A DNA stretch of 64,000 nucleotides, taken from the NCBI RefSeq assembly GCF_009830945.1, contig NZ_ML776455.1, positions 84,398 through 148,397 of the forward strand. Direction: 5' to 3'. Source of the DNA: Nocardiopsis sp. FR4. GTDB taxonomy: Bacteria > Actinomycetota > Actinomycetes > Streptosporangiales > Streptosporangiaceae. The notes under the pieces are model-generated. The model saw only the letters and a list, made by a program, of their open reading frames with translations. It was not told the origin of the DNA and searched no databases. Positions 35,990-45,223 of the stretch are shown piece after piece. A program made the position numbers and the translations under genes. Within the stretch, counting starts at the first letter, position 1, and each line of letters starts with the position of its first letter.

Positions 35990-36711
35990 GGGTGCGCGTC
36001 CTCGGCATCGGCATGGGGCCCCGACACGTCACCGCGGAGGTGGCCGAGGCCCTGCGCGGCTGCGACTACGCGGTGGCCGCCCGCAAGCGCGAGGGCGACG
36101 AGCTGCTCGCCCTGCGCCGGGCGGTCTGCGACGCCTACGGCCTGCCCCTGGTCGCCGTGCCCGACCCCGAACGCGACCGGAACGACCCCGCCGACTACCC
36201 GGCCGCGGTGGCCGCCTGGCACGAGGCCCGGGTCGCCGCCTACGAGCGGGTGCTCGGCGAGCGCGGCGGCACCGCCGCGTTCCTGGTCTGGGGAGACCCG
36301 GCCCTGTACGACTCCACCCTGAGGATCGTGGCGCGCGTGGCCGAGCGGGGCGTCGTCCCCGTGGAGTACGACGTGCTCCCCGGGATCAGCGCCCCCCAGC
36401 TCCTCGCCGCCCGGCACCGGATCGTGCTGCACGGGGTGGGCCGCCCGGTGCACGTCACCCCCGCGCGCCGCCTGAACGAGGCCGTCGCGGCCGGTCAGGA
36501 CAACATCGTCGTCATGCTCGGCTCCGGGCCCGTGTTCGAGGGGCTGGAGGAGTGGTCGGTCTGGTGGGGCGCCAACCTGGGCACCGACACCGAGGAGTTG
36601 GTCGCGGGCAGGGTCGGCGACGTGCTGCCCGCGATCGGGGCGGCCCGGGCCCGGGCCCGGGAGCGGGCGGGCTGGGTCATGGACGCCGCACTGCTGCGGA
36701 GGAACACGTGA
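35986..36711 (+). CDS. cobF: Precorrin-6A synthase (deacetylating)
   Basis: 241 residues from ATG 35986, overlapping the cobN stop. It is a SAM-dependent tetrapyrrole methylase with N-terminal VLGIGMGPRHVT, the GDPALYDST loop and VLPGISAPQLLAA. CobF methylates C1 of precorrin-5 with loss of acetate and is diagnostic of the oxygen-dependent cobalamin route. The stop overlaps the cobQ GTG. Confidence 0.94.
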   Translation: MRVRVLGIGMGPRHVTAEVAEALRGCDYAVAARKREGDELLALRRAVCDAYGLPLVAVPDPERDRNDPADYPAAVAAWHEARVAAYERVLGERGGTAAFLVWGDPALYDSTLRIVARVAERGVVPVEYDVLPGISAPQLLAARHRIVLHGVGRPVHVTPARRLNEAVAAGQDNIVVMLGSGPVFEGLEEWSVWWGANLGTDTEELVAGRVGDVLPAIGAARARARERAGWVMDAALLRRNT

Positions 36712-38210
36712 GCGGGGCCGGAGGGGCCGCGGGCGGCGGGATGCTGGTCGCCGGAACCACCTCCGACGCGGGCAAGAGCGTCCTGACCACCGCCCTGTGC
36801 CGGGCCTTCGCGCGCCGCGGCCCGCGGGTCGCGCCGTACAAGGCCCAGAACATGTCCAACAACTCCATGGTCTGCCGGGGTCCCGACGGCCGCCCGGCGG
36901 AGATCGGCCGGGCCCAGTGGGTGCAGGCGCTGGCCGCCGGGGCCGCGCCCGAACCCGCCATGAACCCCGTGCTGCTCAAGCCGGGCAGTGACCGGCGCAG
37001 CCACGTGGTCCTGCTCGGGCACCCCGCCGGGGACGTGTCCTCTGCCGACTGGGAGTCCGGGCGCCGCCACCTGGCCGAGGCCGCGCACGCGGCCTACGAC
37101 GACCTGGCCGGCCGCTACGACGTCGTCGTCGCCGAGGGCGCGGGCAGCCCCGCCGAGATCAACCTGCGCGCGGGCGACTACGTGAACATGGGCCTGGCCC
37201 GGCACGCGGACCTGCCCGTGGTGGTCGTCGGCGACATCGACCGGGGCGGGGTCTTCGCCGCCCTGTACGGCACGGTGGGCCTGCTCGAACCCGCCGACCA
37301 GGCGCTGGTCGCGGGCTTCGTGGTCAACAAGTTCCGCGGGGATCCCGGCCTGCTCCGGCCGGGGCTGGCCGACCTCGAACGGCTCACCGGCCGCCGCGTG
37401 TACGGCACCCTGCCGTGGGATCCCGGACTGTGGCTGGACTCGGAGGACGCCCTGGACCTGGAGGGCCGCCGCGCGGCCGGGGGAGCGGGCCTGAAGGTGG
37501 CCGTGGTGCGCCTGCCCCGGATCAGCAACTTCACCGACGTGGACGCCCTCGGCCTGGAACCCGACCTGGACGTGGTCTTCGCCTCCGGCCCGCGCGACCT
37601 CACCGACGCCGACCTGGTCGTCATGCCCGGCACCCGGGCCACCCTCGCCGACCTGGCGTGGCTGCGCGCACGCGGGCTCGACCGGGCGGTCACCGAGCAC
37701 GTCCGCCGCGGCCGTCCGCTGCTCGGGATCTGCGGCGGCTTCCAGATGCTCGGCCGGACCGTCGCCGACCCGGACGGGGTCGAGGCCGGGCCCGGCTCGC
37801 GGGCGGAGGGCCTCGGCCTGCTCGACGTACGCACCGACTTCACCGCGGAGAAGACCCTGCGCCTGCCCTCGGGACGGGCGCTCGGCGCGCCCGTGCACGG
37901 CTACGAGATCCACCACGGCCGGATCACGGTCGGCGGCGCGGAGGAGTTCCCCGGCGGCGCCCGCTCGGGCGGGGTGTTCGGCACCATGTGGCACGGCAGC
38001 CTGGAGGGCGACGCCTTCCGCGGGGCCTTCCTCGCCGAGGCGCTCGGCCGCGAGCCGTCCGGGGTGAGCTTCCCCGCCGCCCGGGAACGGCGCCTGGACC
38101 TGCTCGCCGACCTGGCCGAGCGGCACCTGGACGTCGACGCGCTGCTGGACCTCGCCGTCAAGGGCGCCCCGGCGGGTCTGCCCGCGCTGGCCCCGGGGGC
38201 GGGCCGGTGA
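36708..38210 (+). CDS. cobQ: Adenosylcobyric acid synthase (glutamine-hydrolysing)
   Basis: 500 residues from GTG 36708. The N-terminal dethiobiotin-synthetase-like domain has TTSDAGKS and [12 protein letters not shown]. The C-terminal glutamine amidotransferase domain has the nucleophile in [10 protein letters not shown] and the His in HGYEIHHGR. It amidates four carboxylates of the corrin ring in the cytoplasm. The stop overlaps cobK. Confidence 0.96.
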   Translation: MSGAGGAAGGGMLVAGTTSDAGKSVLTTALCRAFARRGPRVAPYKAQNMSNNSMVCRGPDGRPAEIGRAQWVQALAAGAAPEPAMNPVLLKPGSDRRSHVVLLGHPAGDVSSADWESGRRHLAEAAHAAYDDLAGRYDVVVAEGAGSPAEINLRAGDYVNMGLARHADLPVVVVGDIDRGGVFAALYGTVGLLEPADQALVAGFVVNKFRGDPGLLRPGLADLERLTGRRVYGTLPWDPGLWLDSEDALDLEGRRAAGGAGLKVAVVRLPRISNFTDVDALGLEPDLDVVFASGPRDLTDADLVVMPGTRATLADLAWLRARGLDRAVTEHVRRGRPLLGICGGFQMLGRTVADPDGVEAGPGSRAEGLGLLDVRTDFTAEKTLRLPSGRALGAPVHGYEIHHGRITVGGAEEFPGGARSGGVFGTMWHGSLEGDAFRGAFLAEALGREPSGVSFPAARERRLDLLADLAERHLDVDALLDLAVKGAPAGLPALAPGAGR

Positions 38211-38932
38211 GGCTGCTGCTCCTCGGCGGGACCTCCGAGGCCCGTGAGCTCGCCGCCCTCCTGGTCGACGCGGGCGTCGACGTGACCACGTCGCTGGCGG
38301 GCCGGGTGGCCCGGCCCCGCCTGCCGGTGGGCCGGGTGCGCATCGGCGGGTTCGGGGGGGTTCCGGGCCTTCGCGCGGCGCTGGCCTCCTACGACGCGGT
38401 GGTGGACGCCACCCACCCCTTCGCCCTGGGCATGACCGCCAACGCGGCGGCCGCCTGCACCGACATCCCCCTGCTGCGGCTGGAGCGGCCGGGCTGGGAT
38501 CCCGACCCGGCCTGGCACTACGCCGACACGCACGAGGAGGCGGCAGGGCGGGCCGCCGCCCTCGGCGCCCGGCCCTTCCTCACGGTCGGCCGCCAGGAAC
38601 TCGCCCGCTTCGTCCCGGAACTGGGCTCCAGGGCCGTCCTGGCCCGGGTGGTGGACGTCCCCGAACTCGCCCTGCCCGCCCCCTGGCGGCTGGTGACCAG
38701 CCGGGGCCCCTACCGCCTGGAGGGCGAACTGGACCTCATGGGCGGCCACCGCGCGGACGTCCTGGTCACCAAGGACTCCGGCGGCACCTACACCTGGCCC
38801 AAGATGGCGGCCGCTCGGCGGCTGGGCGTGCCCGTCGTGGTGGTGCGGCGGCCCCCGGGCCCGCCCGGGGTGCCCACCGTCCACGACGTGGCCGCCGCGT
38901 TCGCCTGGGTGAACGGCCTGCGCCGGGGGTGA
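38207..38932 (+). CDS. cobK: Precorrin-6A reductase
   Basis: 241 residues from GTG 38207, overlapping cobQ. The N-terminal [14 protein letters not shown] nucleotide-binding segment, DATHPFA and TKDSGG are typical of CobK/CbiJ. It reduces precorrin-6A to 6B with NADPH. It is the last gene of the plus-strand unit and is convergent with cobB. Confidence 0.95.
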   Translation: MRLLLLGGTSEARELAALLVDAGVDVTTSLAGRVARPRLPVGRVRIGGFGGVPGLRAALASYDAVVDATHPFALGMTANAAAACTDIPLLRLERPGWDPDPAWHYADTHEEAAGRAAALGARPFLTVGRQELARFVPELGSRAVLARVVDVPELALPAPWRLVTSRGPYRLEGELDLMGGHRADVLVTKDSGGTYTWPKMAAARRLGVPVVVVRRPPGPPGVPTVHDVAAAFAWVNGLRRG

Positions 38933-38941
38933 ACGCGCGGG

Positions 38942-38986
38942 GACCCGGCACGGGAGCCCGGCTCCCGGAGGGGCCGGTGTCCGGGT
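38942..38986. terminator. Convergent terminator between cobK and cobB
   Basis: An inner perfect stem, GGGAGCC (38952-38958) with GGCTCCC (38960-38966), lies within an outer imperfect pair, ACCCGG (from 38943) with CCGGGT (ending near 38986). It fills the 54-bp gap between the two convergent stops and can serve both directions. Confidence 0.6.
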
Positions 38987-40345
38987 TCAGCCGGAGGCGG
39001 CGTGCACGGCCCGTGCGAAGCGGGCGGCGAACCGGGGGTGCCCGGCCCAGTGGACGTGCAGGTAGGAGGCGTGCAGCGTCGGCGAGGCGAAACCCTCCGG
39101 CGCGCCCTCGACCTCCCACGCCGGACGGGTCCCGCAGGACCCGGGCGTGAGCCGGGTGCGGTGGAACTCGTGGCCGGTGGCCCTCTCCCCGGCCCGGGTC
39201 AACAGGGTGTCCCCGGGCGAGACCGCCTCGGGGTAGCGCAGGGTCAGCCGCTCCGTCATCTCCGCGCGCGCGGGCACGGCCCCCGCCATGGGCTCGCCGT
39301 CGAGCGACTCGGCGAGGTAGAGCAGCCCCGCGCACTCGGCCACGGTCGGCACGCCTCCGCGCACCGCCTCGCGCAGTTCGGCCAGTAGGCCCCGGTTGGC
39401 GGCGAGCCGACCCGCGTACACCTCGGGGAAGCCCCCGCCCAGGTAGAGGCCCCGGGTCCCGGCGGGCAGCCCGCCGTCGCCGAGCGGGTCGAAACCGACC
39501 ACCTCGCATCCGGAGGCGGTGAGCAGTTCCTCGGTCTCGGCGTAGCGGAAGGTGAAGGCACGCCCGCCCGCCACCGCGACCACCGGGCGACGGTCCGCGG
39601 CGGGCGCCGCCACGGCGTCCGCCGGGTCCCAGGGCCGGGCCGCCAGCGGGGGCGCGGAGCGGGCCAGGTCCAGCAGCGCCGCCAGGTCCACCTGGTGCGC
39701 GATCTGCTCCCCCAGGTGGGCGACCGTACGCGCCGACTCCGCGCGCTCGGACGCCGGGACCAGCCCCAGGTGCCGGGAGGGGGCGGCGAGCCGCTCGTCG
39801 CGGCGGACCACGCCGAGGACGGGCAGGCGCGTCGCCCGGATGATCTCGGCGACGTTGCGCTCCGAGCCCGCCTGGTTGAGGATCACCCCGGCCACCTCGA
39901 CCGCCGGGTCGTAGGCGGCCATGCCCGCGACGAGCGCACCCACCGAACGCGACATCCGGGACACGTCCACCACCAGCACCACCGGTGTCCGGGTCAGTGC
40001 CGCGACGTGCGCGGACGAGGCGAACCCGTCGGTGCCCAGCCGCCCGTCGTGCAGGCCCATCACCCCCTCGACGACGGCGACGTCGGCGCCGCGCGCACCG
40101 TGCAGCAGGAGCGGCGCCACCCGGTCCTCGCCGACCAGGTGGGGGTCCAGGTTGCGGCCGGGCCGCCCGGTGGCCAGGGCGTGGTAGCCGGGATCGATGT
40201 AGTCGGGGCCCACCTTGTGCCCGCTCACCGAGTGTCCGGCGTCGCGCAGCGCCGCCATCAGCCCGGTCGCGACCGTGGTCTTGCCCTGCCCGGTCATGGG
40301 CGCGGCGACCATCAGCCGGGGCAGGTCCGCCGGCGGGGAGGTCAC
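38987..40345 (-). CDS. cobB: Hydrogenobyrinic/cobyrinic acid a,c-diamide synthase
   Basis: 452 residues from GTG 40345 (GTGA overlap with the cobO stop; GTG 40348 is an alternative). The N-terminal ATP-binding domain has APMTGQGKTT and KVGPDYIDPGYH. The C-terminal amidotransferase domain has LYLGGGFPEVYA and the nucleophile in ECAGLLYL. It amidates the a and c side chains, giving the substrate of the CobN chelatase. It is the last gene of the minus-strand chelatase-cobO-cobB unit. Confidence 0.95.
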   Translation of the reverse strand: MTSPPADLPRLMVAAPMTGQGKTTVATGLMAALRDAGHSVSGHKVGPDYIDPGYHALATGRPGRNLDPHLVGEDRVAPLLLHGARGADVAVVEGVMGLHDGRLGTDGFASSAHVAALTRTPVVLVVDVSRMSRSVGALVAGMAAYDPAVEVAGVILNQAGSERNVAEIIRATRLPVLGVVRRDERLAAPSRHLGLVPASERAESARTVAHLGEQIAHQVDLAALLDLARSAPPLAARPWDPADAVAAPAADRRPVVAVAGGRAFTFRYAETEELLTASGCEVVGFDPLGDGGLPAGTRGLYLGGGFPEVYAGRLAANRGLLAELREAVRGGVPTVAECAGLLYLAESLDGEPMAGAVPARAEMTERLTLRYPEAVSPGDTLLTRAGERATGHEFHRTRLTPGSCGTRPAWEVEGAPEGFASPTLHASYLHVHWAGHPRFAARFARAVHAASG

Positions 40346-40956
40346 CACTCGATGCCCCGCTGCCCCTTGCGCCCGGCGTCCATGGGGTGCTTGACCTTCG
40401 TCATCTCGGTGACCAGGTCGGCGGCCTCCAGCAGGCGCGGGTCGGCGCGGCGGCCGGTGATCACCACGTGCTGGCGGCCGGGGCGCTCGCGCAGGGCCGT
40501 GACGACCTCGTCGGCGTCGACCCAGCCCCAGTTGATGGGATAGGTGAACTCGTCGAGGATGAGCAGGTCGTGCGCCTGGTCGGCGAGCCGCCGCCGGACC
40601 TCCGCCCAGCCCTCGGCGGCGGCGGCCGCGTGGTCCTCGGCCTCGCCCTCGCGGCGGATCCACGACCAGCCCGAACCCATCTTGTGCCACTCCACCGGAC
40701 CGCCCTCGCCGGTCTCCTCGTGGAGCCGGCCCAGGCGTTCCAGCACGGTCTGCTCGCCGATGCGCCACTTGGCCGACTTGACGAACTGGAACACCCCGAT
40801 CCGCCAGCCCTGGTTCCAGCCGCGCAGGGCCAGGCCGAACGCGGCGGTCGACTTGCCCTTGCCGTCGCCGGTGTGCACGGCGAGCAGCGGCAGGTTGCGG
40901 CGCTGGCGGGTGGTGAGTCCGTCGTCGGGAACGACGAGCGGTTGTCCCTGCGGCAT
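40342..40956 (-). CDS. cobO: Cob(I)yrinic acid a,c-diamide adenosyltransferase
   Basis: 204 residues, ATG 40956 overlapping the chelatase stop. The P-loop is GDGKGKST (30-37). LLILDEFTYPINWGW, ITGRRADPRLLEAADLVTEM and a C-terminal GQRGIEW are CobO/BtuR/CobA hallmarks. It attaches the 5'-deoxyadenosyl group to cobalt after chelation. Confidence 0.96.
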   Translation of the reverse strand: MPQGQPLVVPDDGLTTRQRRNLPLLAVHTGDGKGKSTAAFGLALRGWNQGWRIGVFQFVKSAKWRIGEQTVLERLGRLHEETGEGGPVEWHKMGSGWSWIRREGEAEDHAAAAAEGWAEVRRRLADQAHDLLILDEFTYPINWGWVDADEVVTALRERPGRQHVVITGRRADPRLLEAADLVTEMTKVKHPMDAGRKGQRGIEW

Positions 40957-43031
40957 CAGGAGGCCCTCTCTCGTACGGCGCCGCCCAGCGCGTCCGCGCT
41001 GACCTCGGCGACGGGCAGGTGGTCGGCGCCGAGGCGTTCGGCGAGGCGTGCGGCCAGGCCCAGGCGCAGCGGTCCGGACTCGCCGTCCACCACGACGGTG
41101 GTGACGCCCAGCCCGGCGACGTGGTCGGCGGCGCTCAGCGCTCGGCCCACGGCGCCGCGTCCGCCGGTGGCCCGGCCGTCGGTGACCACGAGCAGGAGCG
41201 GGCGCAGCCGGGGGTCGCGCAGGCGTTCGCGCCGCAGCACGCGGGCCGCCTCCAGCAGGCCCTCGGCGAGCGGGGTGCGCCCCCCGGCGGGCAGGCCGTC
41301 GAGGCGGGCCGCGGCGGCGTCCACGGAACGGGTCGGCGGCAGGGTGAGCTCGGCCCCCCCGCCCCGGAAGGTCACCAGGCCCACCTTGTCGCGGCGGCGG
41401 TAGGCGTCCAGGAGCAGGGAGAGGATCGCGGCCTTGACCTCGCCCATCCGCCTGCGCGCGGCCATGGAGCCGGAGGCGTCGACGCAGAACAGCACCAGGT
41501 TGCTCTCCTGGCCCTCGCGGACCGCGACGCGCAGGTCCTCGGGGCGCAGCCGCGGCCGGCCGCCTCCCCGGGGGCGGGCCGCGGCGGCCCGCACGGTCTC
41601 GACCAGGTGCAGCGAGCCGCCCGCCCCCGGCCCGGGCGCGGCGGAGCCGATCCGGCGGCCCCGGGCGCCGACCGCCCGGCTGCGCCTGCCCTCGGCCCCC
41701 TCACCGGAACCCCGCGCGGTGAGCAGCCGGGGCCGGTAGGGGGCGGCGGCCCGGACCGGGGGGGCCTCCCCGCCCCGGGGCGAGGGGGCGCCGTCGTCCG
41801 CGCCCGTCGGGGCGGGGGCGGGACCCTGCTCCGGTGCGGCCGGTTCCGGGCCCCCGGGACCCGCCGGGGGCCCGTCAGCGCCCGAGGGGTCACCGGTGTC
41901 GGCGGGGTCCTCGGTACCGGGGAGGTCGTCGGGGTCGGTCGGGGCGGGATCGTCGGTCCCGCCCGGGCCCGGCGGCTCGGGCGGGTCGGGAGGCGGTTCC
42001 TCCTCACCCAGCACCCGGTCCAGGAGCTCCTCGTCCAGCCCCGGCGCGTCCAGCGGGTTGCGCCGCCGCCGGTGCGGCAGGGCCAGCAGGGCCGCGCGGC
42101 GGATGTCGGCCCGGGTGACCGAGGTGCGGCCCGCCCAGGCCGCGTGCGCCATCGCCGTGCGCGCGGTGACGATGTCGGCCCGCAGGCCGTCCACCTCGTA
42201 GGCCGCGCACACCTCGGCGATCTTCAGCAGCGCGGCCTCCGACAGCCGCACCCGGCCGAGCCGCTCCCGGGCCGCGGCCACGCGCGCGGCCAGGGCCTCC
42301 TCGGCGGCGCGGTAGCGGTCGGCGAAGGCGGCCGGGTCGGCGTCGTGGGCCATGCGCCTGCGCACCACCTCGGCGCGGAGCGCGGGCTCGGACGGCGCGG
42401 CGACCTCGACGGTGAGCCCGAACCGGTCGAGCAGCTGCGGCCGCAGCTCACCCTCCTCGGGGTTCATCGTACCGATGAGCAGGAACCGGGCCGCGTGCTC
42501 CACGGAGAACCCGTCGCGCTCCACGGTCACCCGGCCGGTCGCGGCGGCGTCCAGGAGGAGGTCGACCAGGTGGTCGTGCAGCAGGTTGACCTCGTCGACG
42601 TAGAGGATCCCCCGGTGGGCGCGGGCCAGCAGGCCCGGCTCGTAGGCCACCTTGCCGTGCGTGAGCGCCTGCTCCAGGTGCAGGGAGCCCAGGACCCGGT
42701 CCTCGGTGGCGCCGACGGGCAGCTCCACGAGCCGCACCGGGCGGCTCTCCACGACCGTGCCGGTCCCGAACGGTCCGTCCGGCGACCGCTGCGCCGGGTC
42801 GGCGGGGTCCACGGAGAACCGGTCGCCCCGGTAGACGTCCACCGGCGGGAGCAGGGGGGCCAGGGCCCGCACGGCCGTGGACTTGGCCGTGCCCTTCTCC
42901 CCGCGCACCAGCACACCGCCGATCTCCGGGGAGACGCTCGTCAGGACCAGGGACAGGCCCAGGTCGTCGAGCTGGTCGGTGTCGCAGCCGACGATCGCGG
43001 AGAAGGGGTAGTGCGATGACCGCAATGGCAT
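40956..43031 (-). CDS. ChlI/ChlD-type chelatase fusion (AAA+ plus VWA), cobaltochelatase partner
   Basis: 691 residues from ATG 43031. An AAA+ domain (about 1-330) has the P-loop GEKGTAKST (44-52) and a Walker B in GILYVDEVNLL. An acidic, Pro-rich linker of about 345-430 follows. A von Willebrand A domain (about 505-691) carries the MIDAS motif DASGSM. This single protein joins the roles of BchI and BchD (or CobS and CobT) and probably supplies ATP-driven remodelling to CobN. Upstream open frame is riboswitch and the opposite cobL gene. Confidence 0.93.
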   Translation of the reverse strand: MPLRSSHYPFSAIVGCDTDQLDDLGLSLVLTSVSPEIGGVLVRGEKGTAKSTAVRALAPLLPPVDVYRGDRFSVDPADPAQRSPDGPFGTGTVVESRPVRLVELPVGATEDRVLGSLHLEQALTHGKVAYEPGLLARAHRGILYVDEVNLLHDHLVDLLLDAAATGRVTVERDGFSVEHAARFLLIGTMNPEEGELRPQLLDRFGLTVEVAAPSEPALRAEVVRRRMAHDADPAAFADRYRAAEEALAARVAAARERLGRVRLSEAALLKIAEVCAAYEVDGLRADIVTARTAMAHAAWAGRTSVTRADIRRAALLALPHRRRRNPLDAPGLDEELLDRVLGEEEPPPDPPEPPGPGGTDDPAPTDPDDLPGTEDPADTGDPSGADGPPAGPGGPEPAAPEQGPAPAPTGADDGAPSPRGGEAPPVRAAAPYRPRLLTARGSGEGAEGRRSRAVGARGRRIGSAAPGPGAGGSLHLVETVRAAAARPRGGGRPRLRPEDLRVAVREGQESNLVLFCVDASGSMAARRRMGEVKAAILSLLLDAYRRRDKVGLVTFRGGGAELTLPPTRSVDAAAARLDGLPAGGRTPLAEGLLEAARVLRRERLRDPRLRPLLLVVTDGRATGGRGAVGRALSAADHVAGLGVTTVVVDGESGPLRLGLAARLAERLGADHLPVAEVSADALGGAVRERAS

Positions 43032-43074
43032 GTGAGGCTCCCGCTCGTGTCGCCATCCGTAAGGGGCGGGCGCG

Positions 43075-43170
43075 AGGCCGGTCTTCGGACTTGCCGGGTC
43101 CCCCTCGGCGGGGGCTCGGTTCACCGCAGCGGGCCTGTGCCGGAATCTCACCGGGCTTCCCAGATTCTCC
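43075..43170 (-). promoter_or_regulatory. Cobalamin riboswitch 3 (upstream of the chelatase gene)
   Basis: Read on the minus strand: GGGAAGCCCGGTGAGATTCC, then GGCACAGGCCCGCTGCGGTGA and CAAGTCCGAAGACCGGC. These are the B12-box core and the distal GTCCGAAGAC element. It lies in the gap shared with the divergent cobL and controls the chelatase-cobO-cobB unit. Confidence 0.9.
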
Positions 43171-43236
43171 CCTCCCGCCGTCCCCGCCGTTTCCGACGGC
43201 TGGGCGGTCAGGGCACCTCGTGCCTGTGCCCGCCAC

Positions 43237-43242
43237 GATAAC
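43237..43242 (+). promoter_or_regulatory. Possible -10 box for cobL (GATAAC)
   Basis: GATAAC ends 9 bases before the cobL ATG at 43252, so transcription would start at or next to the initiation codon and give a leaderless mRNA. No clear -35 element is visible. This is a weak, position-based call. Confidence 0.3.
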
Positions 43243-43251
43243 GTCAGGGCC

Positions 43252-44484
43252 ATGGAGCCCGACACGCCCCCCAAGGACACCGTCACCGTCGTCGGCGTCG
43301 GCGCCGACGGCTGGCCCGGCCTGCCCGAGCGGCTGCGCCGACTCGTCCTGGACGCGGACGCGGTGCTGGGCGGGCGCAGGCACCTGGCGATGCTGCCGGA
43401 GGCGCCCGGGCAGCGCAGGCTGGTCTGGCCCGCCCCGCTGCGGGAGGGACTGCCGCCGCTGCTGGCCTCCCTCGACGGCGTCCGCACCGTGGCGCTCTCC
43501 TCCGGCGACCCCCTGCTGTCCGGCGTCGGCACCACGCTGATCGGCCTGCTGGGCCCGGACGCCGTGCGCGTGGAGCCCGGCGTCTCCTCGATCGCCCTGG
43601 CCCGCGCCCGGATGCGCTGGCCCGCGGAACGCTGCGCGGTGGTGAGCCTGGTCGGGCGCGACCCCCGCCTGCTGCTGCGCCAGCTGGCCCCCGGACACCG
43701 CGTCCTGGTGCTCTCCTCGGGCGCCGACACGCCCGCGGCCGCCGCCGCCCTGCTGGCCGGGGCCGGGTACGGAGCCAGCCGGATGACCGTGCTGGGCGAC
43801 CTGGGCGCGGACTCCGAGTCCCGCCTGGAGGCCACCGCCGACGCCTGGCTGGCCGACCCGCCCGCGGCCGTGCCCGCGCTGCACGTGCTGGCCCTGGAAC
43901 TCGCCGGCCCGCCCGGCTACGGCCTGGTGGCGGGGCTGCCCGACGACGCCTTCGAACACGACGGGCAGCTGACCAAGCGGGACCTGCGGGCCTCGGCGCT
44001 GGCCCGGCTGGCCCCCGCGCCCGGCCAGCACCTGTGGGACGTGGGAGCCGGTGCGGGCTCGATCGGGATCGAGTGGATGCGCGCCCACCCGGCCTGCGCC
44101 GCCACGGCGGTGGAGGCGAGGGCCGACCGCGCCGAGCGGATCGGCCGCAACGCGGGCCGCCTCGGCGTCCCCGGGCTGCACGTGGTCACCGGCCGCGCGC
44201 CGGAGGCGCTGGCCGCGCTGGCGGCGCCCGACGCGGTGTTCGTCGGCGGCGGCGCGACCCGGCCGGGCGTGCTCGACGCCTGCCTGCGGGCGCTGCGGCC
44301 GGGCGGGCGGCTCGTGGTGCACGGGGTGACGCTGGAGACCGAGCACCTGCTCGCGGACGCCTACCGGCGCCACGGCGGGGAGCTCACCCGGATCGCCGTG
44401 GAGACCGCCGCGCCCGTGGGCGCGTTCACCGGCTGGACGCCCGCCCGCACGGTCACCCAGTGGTTCCTGGCCCCCGGTCGCTGA
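43252..44484 (+). CDS. cobL: Precorrin-6Y C5,15-methyltransferase (decarboxylating)
   Basis: 410 residues from ATG 43252. It fuses CbiE (about 1-205; VVGVGADGWPGL, SSGDPLLSGVG) and CbiT (about 215-410; QLTKRDLRA, then the SAM motif LWDVGAGAGSIGIEW). It methylates C5 and C15 and decarboxylates the C12 acetate. It is divergent from the chelatase gene, and its 3' end overlaps the convergent cobM by 32 bp. Confidence 0.95.
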   Translation: MEPDTPPKDTVTVVGVGADGWPGLPERLRRLVLDADAVLGGRRHLAMLPEAPGQRRLVWPAPLREGLPPLLASLDGVRTVALSSGDPLLSGVGTTLIGLLGPDAVRVEPGVSSIALARARMRWPAERCAVVSLVGRDPRLLLRQLAPGHRVLVLSSGADTPAAAAALLAGAGYGASRMTVLGDLGADSESRLEATADAWLADPPAAVPALHVLALELAGPPGYGLVAGLPDDAFEHDGQLTKRDLRASALARLAPAPGQHLWDVGAGAGSIGIEWMRAHPACAATAVEARADRAERIGRNAGRLGVPGLHVVTGRAPEALAALAAPDAVFVGGGATRPGVLDACLRALRPGGRLVVHGVTLETEHLLADAYRRHGGELTRIAVETAAPVGAFTGWTPARTVTQWFLAPGR

Positions 44485-45223
44485 CCCGGGGCCGGGCCGG
44501 GTCGTAGAGGAAGGACTCACCGCCCCCGGCGGGGTCCAGGGCCCATCCCACGAGGACCACCGCCGCCTGCCGCAGACCCGCCTCCTCCACCGCGTCGGCG
44601 ATGGTGGCGACCGTCCCGCGCAGCACCTCCTCGCCCGGCTGGCTGGCCCGGTGGACGACGACCACCGGGCAGTCGGCCCCGTACTCGGGCCCGACCTCGG
44701 CCATGAGCTCCCGCACCCGCCGGATCGCCAGGTGCAGCACCAGCGTGGCCCGGGTCGCGGCGAACGCGGACAGCGACTCCGTGGCGGGCATGGCCGTGGA
44801 GCGGGCCCGGGTCCTGGTCAGCACCACCGACTGCGCCACCAGCGGCACGGTCAGCTCCCGCCCCGCCAGCGCCGCCGCGGCCGCGTACGCGGGCACCCCG
44901 GGGGTGACGTCCCAGGGAACGCCGTGCGCGTCCAGCCGCCGCGTCTGCTCGGCCAGCGCCGAGTACAGCGACGGATCACCCGAGGTGAGCCGCACCGTGT
45001 CGCGGCCCCCGTCGTGCGCGGCCACCAGGTGTTCGGTGATGCGGTCCAGGTCCAGGCCCTGGGTGTCCACCAGTTCGGCGCCGGGCGCGCAGTGGGAGAG
45101 GACCCCCGGGTCCAGGTAGGTGCCGGGGTAGAGCACCACGTCGGCCGCGGCGAGCATCCGCGTGGCGCGGACGGTGAGCAGGTCGGCGGCGCCGGGGCCG
45201 GCCCCCACGAAGTGCACGGTCAC
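44453..45223 (-). CDS. cobM: Precorrin-4 C11-methyltransferase
   Basis: 256 residues from GTG 45223, overlapping the cobIJ stop (GTGA). FVGAGPGAADLLTVRA, LYPGTYLD, LTSGDPSLYSA and TPGVPAYAAAAA are CobM/CbiF motifs. It methylates C11 using SAM. It ends the cobG-cobH-cobIJ-cobM unit, and the last 10 codons overlap the 3' end of cobL on the other strand. Confidence 0.96.
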   Translation of the reverse strand: MTVHFVGAGPGAADLLTVRATRMLAAADVVLYPGTYLDPGVLSHCAPGAELVDTQGLDLDRITEHLVAAHDGGRDTVRLTSGDPSLYSALAEQTRRLDAHGVPWDVTPGVPAYAAAAALAGRELTVPLVAQSVVLTRTRARSTAMPATESLSAFAATRATLVLHLAIRRVRELMAEVGPEYGADCPVVVVHRASQPGEEVLRGTVATIADAVEEAGLRQAAVVLVGWALDPAGGGESFLYDPARPRVSDRGPGTTG

